Shown in pieces: positions 56,950 through 64,000 of a stretch of DNA of 64,000 bases; within the stretch, counting starts at the first letter, position 1; every line of letters starts with the position of its first letter. The DNA is from Clarireedia homoeocarpa (Eukaryota; Ascomycota; Leotiomycetes; Helotiales; Rutstroemiaceae). The translations under genes were made by a program, and so were the position numbers. The stretch spans positions 558,001 to 622,000 of the forward strand of contig LNKV01000010.1 in assembly GCA_001465935.1 (NCBI GenBank), given 5' to 3'. Under the pieces are notes generated by a model. The model saw nothing but the letters and a program-made list of their open reading frames with translations. It had not been told where the DNA came from and did no database searches.

Positions 56950-59900
56950 ATGTCTGCGAAAATAGGTGCATTTTCGCGCAGCATTGATAATGGCAACAAC
57001 GAACCCTTGTATGCCACAACATTGCACACATCTGAGGATATTATTTGTGAAGGCTCCGATGCGGAGGCGGATCCTACCGATATAGCGGAGAAGCACGACC
57101 GATACGAACAATTTGCTGAAAGGACTTTACAAGGCCACCTACCTGTTTTGCAATCTGCGCGACTTAAGGGTCCTCTCTACAAGGATAAAAGGAACGAGTG
57201 GATAAATCCGTGGAGACACCGGGAGCCGGATTGGTGGAAACCAGGGTCGAAAGACATGATGTTCACCAGAGGAAACGTTATGGCGAGAGCAAAGCAACAC
57301 GGCAGAAGAGATATGGTTCCGAAAGAGGCATTGGCATGGTGTAAGCGCGATGCACGGCGGCAAGCACAGGAAATGGGTTTGGACGCTATCTTAAACTCCG
57401 ACGATTCTTCAAGTTTCGACCGCTCTAGCAAAGGAAGCATGATTGATGAAACGATACATGAAGAGTCGGTGAAGAAAGAAGAAGAGGCTTCCATATCGGC
57501 TTTACCACCAATGCCAGAGGTTCCTGAATCGTTTCTCATGTCATACACAGATGATAAGGAGGGAAGGCCATCGGATATATGGACCAAGGCCAAGCGACCG
57601 GCGGATGAGCATTGGCTGAAGAGATCGCACGCTCTAAAACGTCCCAAATATGACCAACAAACACAATCATCTCCCAGCCCCTATCCTCCCGCTGTGAATA
57701 TGAAGGCCCACCAGCAATCCACCGGCATGTCGAACTTTGTACACAATCCGCAGGCCGCTGGTCTTTTACCTTCCGCTAAGACATTATTGAAGACTCCCAT
57801 TAGAGATATTGAAGATGTAGAATGGGAGCGGAGCCAGTCTTACACGCAAAGAATGGGCGAAACTCCTGAAGCAAGTAAGCTACCACGTCATAGATTCTCT
57901 GAGCTAGAGCATCAACGACAACCTTCAAACAACTTTGAGTATTCGTTCGAAACAAGCTCCCCATATGAACTACAAAATCCGTCACATCAGAATACCGCTC
58001 TATCACAGCCACAATTGGCGAGACTGTCTCAGACGTCTGCGCTTCCTGTACACCCACGACTCCACGCCATCGCTAACAACGGGCACCGCACTCCGGGTAG
58101 CCTGAGCTTCGTTACCCATATGGCACCATCGTCAGGCAATCTGGAGCATTTCGATTTTCGGAAAAAGCGCAGACCTACAGCTATTTCTTCAGAAGCTATT
58201 AATTACCCTCCTATTGCAGTGAACGAGCATACTCAAATGTCATTTCCAGGAAGTAGCAAGCCAGTAGCTGGATCTGAGCAAGGTGGCATGCCAACTCCGT
58301 TTACCAGAAATATAGCAGGAAATATTCGGTCGCAATCTCCAGCTCAAAATAAGGAGTCATTGGTGTCATACGGCTCCTTTGGAAGTGACAGAGATGATGG
58401 AAGCTGGCTTAGTACACAAGAAGGTATAGGCAGCACTCCATCCGCACCAAACACCATCCGAAGAATTGCTGTGAGGGACTTACTGTCTCCGGAATATGAA
58501 GATGGAGATACTAGCTGGGTCACAACCCAAAATGATTCTAGCCATGGCCCTACATCATCCAACATGAGTGGCACATTTGGAGGCAGCCACTATTCAAATA
58601 CTCCGCGTCCTATACTCACAGTGGATCATCAACTTTCTATATCTATGGAAGAAAAACGTAATGGCATTCCATTATCTTCGTCCCCATCATCGTCTCCTAT
58701 GAAGGCTCATTCTTTCATTTCCCAATCATCGCAGCGCATCCTCCCACGACCATCACTGCAACTATCAGCTTCCCATAATAAAAAGAGCAACATTGTTGCA
58801 TCGGGCCCGGTAAATGTTTTTGACTCATCGAGCACGCAATCTTATAATAGCAGTCCGGTCAGCTCGATAAACAGCAGACCGCACTCCTATGTCGCTCCTA
58901 CAATATCGCATCCCCCACGTGTCAGTCTGGGCTCCCGTGAGAATCATGTAGCTGCAGATATAGTTGAAGCACATCATGGTAAGGGACCGCAGGCTAGTAG
59001 TCTACCACCTATGCAGCCATTCAATCACAATGCCAAATCTGAAACGGGAGGAGATGCCCCAAGAGAAATTGGCTCTAGTAGGGATAGAATATTAGGTGGT
59101 AACTCAAAGTCACCAGCCAACAAGAGAACTGAAGAAGATTTGGAGTTTCATAGCGGATCTGGAGTTCCACAATCTACCAATGGATTGCTACATAAAGAGT
59201 TTGACGAACTTGAAAAGGAGAGTCACGCTGATTCCAATGGAAACTCCCCATGCACAGGAGAGAAATCCCTAGTCAATGGATTACACAACCGTACTCCAAC
59301 TCTAGCTTCGGGTAAATTGCAAGCCCAAATGATTTCTCCTGGCATAAGTAGGAGTCAATCAGGTCACACACCTACATCCTCAGCTATGCAAGTCCACGAA
59401 CCTAGGAAACCTAAATCTCAAGTCGGCGTGGAAAGCCATGCTAAAATCCTTTCACACTCACCACATAGAAGAGCTACAGTGAAATCCTTACTCGATGAAA
59501 CTCCAGCTGGCGAAACCCCAAGCCTGAGATCAGCATCGGCACCTCAAGAGCAGGAGCCCACTAAAAAATGTAGCCCGCAAAGTCCCTGGGCCACAACAGA
59601 AATCAAACCCATCATTGCTCCTGTCGTTCTTGCGACCACTGAGCCAAACGACGGGCTGTCTAGCCCGCATTCGGGATGGCAAAAGGATGAACTAATTCCA
59701 GTCGCCGATAGCGACGTTATTAGGCCTTTCCGGGATCTCATGACGCCATCACCGCCACCCGAACAGAACGCTATGCCAATGACTGAGCAACTGCCACCCA
59801 ACACACAGCTACTCGTAGATGCCGCAACCAAAAATCCCTGGGCAACTAGCTCCATGAGCAAGAGCAAGAGCAAGAAATCCAAAAAGCGCGTCTCGTTCGG

Positions 59901-60564
59901 AATACTAGATGAAGACCAGCCAACCCGTTCACCCACAATACAATCAAGCGCCCAGCGCCGCCAACCATCTCCACCTCCCCGCATAGACAGTTCGGTGCTT
60001 CGAGAAGAAGATAAATTCGACGACGAAGTAACAAATCTCGACCGATTCAAGAATCATTTCTCAACCGTCTCAAAATACAAACCGACGCTCTCGGGAGGAG
60101 TGCGTAGCTTGATCCAAAGTAGTCCTGCGATTGATGCCATGGCCGAAGCGTTTATTGCCGCGGATCGCGATACGTCGCATCAGTCTAAGCGGCGGCGTAC
60201 TGCTTCTGAAAGTCACAGTCCATCGCTCAATCGGAACAAGTTTAAGGAGCCGAGTTTTAGCACTTTTGATGATCATGAAGATGAGGAAGATTTTGATTTC
60301 GGCTCATCTAAGAAAACGACAGGGCGATCTCCGGTTCCGTCCAGCATCACGGCGCTAAATGAAACGTCGAGTAATAATAATAAACAGACAGGTTTCGCGC
60401 AAGACGATGATGATTATCTGGATGAATTGGGCAGCTTTTTGGGGGATTGGTCGGTGGAGGGGGAGTTGAAGAAAGTGCAGGACGTTGGTGGTGATACGGG
60501 GAAGAGGGATGAGGATGCACGAGGGCGGAGACGGCTTTTGGATTTTGAGAATGTGTGGGCCTGA
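56950..60564 (+). CDS. large disordered protein with PP1-docking motif, unknown function
   Basis: Single frame, 1204 aa from the ATG at 56950, the first ATG in the frame; about 40 open codons precede it without one. I do not recognise a named family, though the N-terminal Trp-rich block (LKGPLYKDKRNEWINPWRHREPDWWKPG, about residues 72-100) with the following charged helix looks like a conserved fungal signature. The rest is Ser/Pro/Gln-rich and disordered, with short islands such as IRRIAVRDLLSPEYEDGDTSWV, two similar Trp motifs CSPQSPWATTE and AATKNPWATSS, and KSKKRVSFGILDEDQP (about 977-992). KKRVSF fits the RVxF docking motif for protein phosphatase 1. The C-terminus is acidic with LDELGSFLGDWSVEGELKK, then DFENVWA. 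It may be a nuclear scaffold or regulatory subunit, which is inference. Confidence 0.75.
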   Translation: MSAKIGAFSRSIDNGNNEPLYATTLHTSEDIICEGSDAEADPTDIAEKHDRYEQFAERTLQGHLPVLQSARLKGPLYKDKRNEWINPWRHREPDWWKPGSKDMMFTRGNVMARAKQHGRRDMVPKEALAWCKRDARRQAQEMGLDAILNSDDSSSFDRSSKGSMIDETIHEESVKKEEEASISALPPMPEVPESFLMSYTDDKEGRPSDIWTKAKRPADEHWLKRSHALKRPKYDQQTQSSPSPYPPAVNMKAHQQSTGMSNFVHNPQAAGLLPSAKTLLKTPIRDIEDVEWERSQSYTQRMGETPEASKLPRHRFSELEHQRQPSNNFEYSFETSSPYELQNPSHQNTALSQPQLARLSQTSALPVHPRLHAIANNGHRTPGSLSFVTHMAPSSGNLEHFDFRKKRRPTAISSEAINYPPIAVNEHTQMSFPGSSKPVAGSEQGGMPTPFTRNIAGNIRSQSPAQNKESLVSYGSFGSDRDDGSWLSTQEGIGSTPSAPNTIRRIAVRDLLSPEYEDGDTSWVTTQNDSSHGPTSSNMSGTFGGSHYSNTPRPILTVDHQLSISMEEKRNGIPLSSSPSSSPMKAHSFISQSSQRILPRPSLQLSASHNKKSNIVASGPVNVFDSSSTQSYNSSPVSSINSRPHSYVAPTISHPPRVSLGSRENHVAADIVEAHHGKGPQASSLPPMQPFNHNAKSETGGDAPREIGSSRDRILGGNSKSPANKRTEEDLEFHSGSGVPQSTNGLLHKEFDELEKESHADSNGNSPCTGEKSLVNGLHNRTPTLASGKLQAQMISPGISRSQSGHTPTSSAMQVHEPRKPKSQVGVESHAKILSHSPHRRATVKSLLDETPAGETPSLRSASAPQEQEPTKKCSPQSPWATTEIKPIIAPVVLATTEPNDGLSSPHSGWQKDELIPVADSDVIRPFRDLMTPSPPPEQNAMPMTEQLPPNTQLLVDAATKNPWATSSMSKSKSKKSKKRVSFGILDEDQPTRSPTIQSSAQRRQPSPPPRIDSSVLREEDKFDDEVTNLDRFKNHFSTVSKYKPTLSGGVRSLIQSSPAIDAMAEAFIAADRDTSHQSKRRRTASESHSPSLNRNKFKEPSFSTFDDHEDEEDFDFGSSKKTTGRSPVPSSITALNETSSNNNKQTGFAQDDDDYLDELGSFLGDWSVEGELKKVQDVGGDTGKRDEDARGRRRLLDFENVWA

Positions 60565-61920
60565 GTGAGTGATAATAGTAGATGGTTACTTTAGGTAGTT
60601 GGCAGCATGTGGTTTTGTAGATGACATGTATGTATGGGTGCCACGGAGTTGATAGCTAGCTATGTTTGAGATACCCTTGCTTGTTTAGATAGCTTGAATG
60701 GAGTGTTGAAATCAAGCAAGCAAGTAAGATAAAGTCTGTTGTGTGGCCATGAGCCAAACAGCTCGTATCATGGATAGTATTTCACTGTCTGTCCAACTGC
60801 ATATGTTGGAATTGTAAATGATACCTAGTAGTAATGGAGAGACGAGATGATATGAACAACAAGTCGCCTCGACGCTGTTGCTAACCTTAAGCTACAGCAC
60901 TTCATGTACTGCATGCATGTATGTAAGATGTACTTGAAAGTTAAAAAACTCTCCAGTGCATCTCGTGCCCTCATTCGCTTGTATACAGCACACGAGTTCT
61001 TGATGGGGCCAGTAATTGGCTCGTTCGTAGATTCGAGAGTGTGTTATCGTGTCGAGGGGAGAGCGGTCAAGCAAGCGGTTGCAGCTCATCCACGTTGTCG
61101 CTTGATAGGTTGTTGTTGGCTTGTGCGCCGAGGAGAGATGCTTGCTACTGTACATATTGTACTGTACCCCCCGGGGGGTGCGACATGTAACTTAGCTTGC
61201 CTTTGACAGTGCGCAGCAGGTATCGTTTGGATGGTTTCGAATCGTAGGATACAACGTAGCGCGGCCGGCGCGTGGTTTTGTGAGGATGGAGTTTAAGTTG
61301 GGGAATAAACTTGGGGCTTACATGGAATGAAAGGATGATAAGTTAAGATTAGTTGGCTATGGCCATGAGTAGAAGTGCAATAAATGTAATAATCGTTGGG
61401 CTGAAATAAAGGGGGTCGTTTGATAATCGAGGTTTGATATTCGCTGTTGGGCCCGTCCCCCGCCCCCCCCCTTCCCCCCTTCAGACAGGGGAAAAGAAGC
61501 GATCGATGATGATGATCACGGTAGAATAGATCTGGTGTTACTCTGTGGAGATGGACGGCATGGCTTTCAATTTAATCAATCTACCAGACCCGCTCAGCAC
61601 ATGGTTTGTCCCAAGAACGAAACCGCTACGGTAGTGCCTGTATCCTTGTGAAATTATGGATATGGGAAAAGTTACAACGGCAAAAAGGAATATGGTATTC
61701 CGTACGCTGCGGTCCGCGAGTCCTTGCGGTGACATTGTGGCGTAGACGCAGGGCAATGTTGCGCAACCCCGAATTAAACGGTGCGCCCGCCTGCCCGCCA
61801 GCCAGCTAACCTGGGATGCGTTCCCGCTGGAAGGGTAGAAGTCGCCCGCTCTCCTTCGATCTTGGATCTTGTTTTATGCCGATGATTGTCCCTTGACTAG
61901 TCACTCATCCCATGTTCCTC

Positions 61921-61950
61921 CCTGTTCCTGTTCCTGTTCCTGTTCCTGTC
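61921..61950. repeat. CCTGTT hexanucleotide repeat x5
   Basis: Four exact CCTGTT units and one CCTGTC. Confidence 0.9.
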
Positions 61951-62237
61951 CGGGAGCCGAGAGCCCGACGTGATACCCAAGCACGTCCTTGTATTTCGGA
62001 TCCCTGAGCATTTTCCCTCTCTACGAAGTATTTAGAACTGCCCTGCCTCGCCTGCTACCCACTTTTTGCTTCGCTGAGGGACCTCGTCCCTTCCGTACTA
62101 AGGGACCTGGGTAGCTTCCATAAAAAGAACTTAGTAACGGAATTCTCATTGTACAGTCGAAGTAATTCTCTCACTTCCAAGCACAAGACCAACCCAACAA
62201 CAAACACAACCATTTACCACGACTCACACAGTACAAA

Positions 62238-62475
62238 CTACGCAACACACAATACGCAACACACAATACGCAAACACACAACACAACACACAACACACAA
62301 TACACAATCCTCCGCACATATACGAATCACCCAGTCCGGGAAGAACAAGGACAAGGACAAGGACAAGAAAAGACGAGCACAAAGGACAATCCCACCCACC
62401 TACATACCACATACGGCATACCACATACAACATACAACATACAACATACAACATACCCCATACCACATACCACAC
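62238..62475. repeat. compound microsatellite cluster
   Basis: ACACAATACGC-type, ACACAAC, GGACAA and ACATACA units follow one another over ~240 bp. Confidence 0.8.
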
Positions 62476-62598
62476 CTCAACCCTCTATAGAGTCCCATTT
62501 CTCCAAAGAAACCGAGAACGTGTTGTTGATTACGAGTAACCTTACCAGGACTTGAATCCACACTGCATTGTTGTTTCTTCTACTTCTGTACTTCTAAC

Positions 62599-62626
62599 AT
62601 TCATTCATTCATTCATTCATTCATTC
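62599..62626. repeat. ATTC tetranucleotide repeat x7
   Basis: Seven tandem ATTC units, followed by CTTGC. Confidence 0.9.
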
Positions 62627-62778
62627 CTTGCTAGTAAATCCTTGCTCGAGTTAAAAAAAAATCCCCCCCCCTTGGCTTTTTGTGCGGTCTTATCCTGTTC
62701 CTCTTTTCAGACACAAGACCATTGATTGACGTTCAATATCTGCGAATCATTTTCTCACATTGTTCCTGGATTCGATAG

Positions 62779-62841
62779 ATGATCGCCTCATGTCAAAATC
62801 CCCTACTGATCCCACAAATGCCGCACCCACCTCCACGGTGA
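62779..62841 (+). promoter_or_regulatory. overlapping upstream ORF of the KCS1-like gene
   Basis: An ATG 11 nt before the main start opens a 20-codon frame in a different phase that ends (TGA 62839-62841) inside the main coding region. If it is on the mRNA it would reduce initiation at 62790. Confidence 0.4.
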
Positions 62842-64000
62842 GTACTGAGCAAGGTCACCAAGACCACCAGGATGGCGGCAATCGTGAGGACGCACAAAAA
62901 TGGACCAACGCGCCACCTAGACCAAAATCCACCTCTTCTTTGTTAACCCAAGCTCTCACCTCGACTCCAGATTCCAGCAGTCATAATCTGCCCTCTACCT
63001 CTCCTCCACGCGAGGGCCGCACAGCCATGCAAACCGCGACACGACCTTATCCTTTTATCTCGGGCGAACGGTATCACAATGAAGGGACTAGCACGGCTTT
63101 CTCAATGAATAATACTATGAGCGGGAAAATGTCCTCGTCGGAGGCTAGCAGGCCATTGAGTGCGGGAGCAACACCTACGTCAGCGTCTGCGAACTTTTTC
63201 AACATGGATCATCTCAACAATATTCTTTCAAACCACCGAGACTTCTTGAGAGATGTGAAATCCAGAGGTCGTGGCACATCTCTGGAACGAACCGCCAAGG
63301 AAAAGAGAGTACAGGATCTGCCGAAAGGATCTTTTTCTACCAATCCCGGCGATACTGGCATTATCACTCGACCATCCACACCTCAACAACCCCAAGAAAC
63401 CGTGCCGTCCTTTACACGAGATCCACCTACAGATGGCTTCCGGGCTAGTTATCGTTCTTGGAGAGATGCTCGGCCGAGTATGTCTGCGGAGAAGGCCTGG
63501 TCCATCAATATCAATGAACAAGGTGATGATGACAGTCAGGTTGGTCAAGTGGAGAAGTCCATCACAGAGGCATTGGCTGGAGTGGAACACAACAATCGCA
63601 GTCGAAAAGCAAGTCATAGTCTGAGGTTCTTTCGAGAAGGTCTGCCAGAAGAAAAGACAAAGAAGCGTGATGGCAAAAGCAAAGGTCACGCAAAGGATGG
63701 GAATTCGAATCACAAAATTATTAGTATACCAGAAGGAGGAATGCTGGATGTGAGGTCCCAACTCACGCCCGACATTTCAAGCCCGTTATCACCGTTATTT
63801 GCAAGCAACGAAACGACTCGTAGAGCATCGATACCCCACAGCAACGGTTCCGCTGTTCCCGCAACTATTACAGAAGGGTTAGCAACAGAGGAGGGTTACT
63901 TCGATCAATCTCGAACGGTTGAAACCATCTCGGCAGAAGCAATGAAGAAGATGCCTCCTCAACTTCTAGCTGAGATCCGTAAGCATCACAATCTGACGCC
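62790..64000 (+). CDS. KCS1-like inositol polyphosphate kinase, N-terminal part
   Basis: Open frame of 403 codons running off the window edge; start ATG at 62790. The visible part is the long, disordered Ser/Thr/Pro-rich N-terminus. It has an Asn/His-rich helix FFNMDHLNNILSNHRDFLRDVKSRG (about residues 132-155) and the block VEKSITEALAGVEHNNRSRKASHSLRFFREGLPEEK (about 255-290), which I associate with fungal Kcs1. The segment SSPLSPLFASNETTRRAS-like after DISSPLSP also fits. Kcs1/IP6K makes pyrophosphorylated inositols such as 5-IP7 from IP6. The kinase domain (PxxxDxKxG motif) lies beyond the window, so the function is inferred. A good GTGAGT donor at 62838 could be spliced, but the frame stays open without it. 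Confidence 0.6.
   Translation, partial: MSKSPTDPTNAAPTSTVSTEQGHQDHQDGGNREDAQKWTNAPPRPKSTSSLLTQALTSTPDSSSHNLPSTSPPREGRTAMQTATRPYPFISGERYHNEGTSTAFSMNNTMSGKMSSSEASRPLSAGATPTSASANFFNMDHLNNILSNHRDFLRDVKSRGRGTSLERTAKEKRVQDLPKGSFSTNPGDTGIITRPSTPQQPQETVPSFTRDPPTDGFRASYRSWRDARPSMSAEKAWSININEQGDDDSQVGQVEKSITEALAGVEHNNRSRKASHSLRFFREGLPEEKTKKRDGKSKGHAKDGNSNHKIISIPEGGMLDVRSQLTPDISSPLSPLFASNETTRRASIPHSNGSAVPATITEGLATEEGYFDQSRTVETISAEAMKKMPPQLLAEIRKHHNLT

Larger units (their letters stand above)
60565..62789. other. 2.2-kb intergenic region before KCS1-like gene
   Basis: 3' flank of the preceding gene, then repeats: CCTGTT array (61921-61950), ACACAA/ATACGC and ACATAC microsatellites (62238-62310, 62400-62475), GGACAA units (62344-62369) and an ATTC array (62599-62626). 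The only sizeable frame (62149-62490) is made of these repeats. The last ~150 bp, T- and C-rich, is presumably leader of the next gene. Confidence 0.5.

Noticed and set aside
62149..62490. 113-codon frame
   Set aside because: Built from ACACAA, GGACAA and ACATAC microsatellites; no protein-like sequence.
1..64000. CRISPR arrays, rRNA operons, secondary-metabolite cluster
   Set aside because: No regularly spaced repeats with unique spacers, no rRNA, and no PKS/NRPS/terpene enzyme seen; the window is fungal nuclear DNA.

Overview
The window looks like nuclear DNA of a filamentous ascomycete (Pezizomycotina). Most genes carry short introns of about 50-110 bp with GTATGT/GTAAGT-like donors and CTAAC-type branch points. 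The gene set is fungal: a GH76 Dfg5/Dcw1-type wall enzyme, an Eme1/Mms4 ERCC4 subunit, Ssp120, Orc6, Alg2, a Nud1/Cdc11 scaffold and a Kcs1-like kinase. A pogo/Fot1 element carries RIP-type mutations. A leotiomycete (Helotiales) fits the overall look, but that is an impression from family resemblance and not a demonstrated assignment. Many intergenic microsatellites and homopolymer runs are present.

Layout. 0.16-1.2 kb: five-exon Myb/SANT gene (-). 1.2-7.9 kb: gene-empty, repeat-dotted DNA. 7.9-16.6 kb, all (+): two-exon Myb-like regulator, mitochondrial hydroxyacyl-thioester dehydratase (HTD2-like), low-complexity Arg/Asp-rich protein, GPI-anchored GH76 mannanase-like protein. 17.6-21.3 kb (-): EME1 and the EF-hand protein SSP120. 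21.6-23.0 kb (+): ORC6, divergent from SSP120. 23.0-28.5 kb: gene-empty. 28.5-33.9 kb (+): large kinesin. 35.6-39.8 kb: AT-rich repeat island with a pogo/Fot1 transposon (exact TA duplication, 47-bp terminal inverted repeats, transposase broken by two TGG-to-TAG stops), a poly(A)-tailed fragment and LTR-like relics. 40.55-41.07 kb (+): a small three-exon SAM-domain gene that shows only once its introns are removed. 43.9-49.3 kb: FAD/NAD(P) oxidoreductase (-), ALG2 (-), and a peroxisomal (SKL-ended) enoyl-CoA hydratase/isomerase (+). 49.6-55.6 kb (-): 2001-aa Nud1/Cdc11-type leucine-rich scaffold. 56.95-60.56 kb (+): large disordered protein with a PP1-docking motif. 62.79 kb to the end (+): start of a KCS1-like inositol polyphosphate kinase gene, cut by the window edge.

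The genes form no pathway cluster, although cell-cycle and chromosome functions recur (ORC6, EME1, kinesin, Cdc11). All splice junctions were assigned by eye from frame continuity, splice consensus and remembered family motifs. Nothing was computed or searched.
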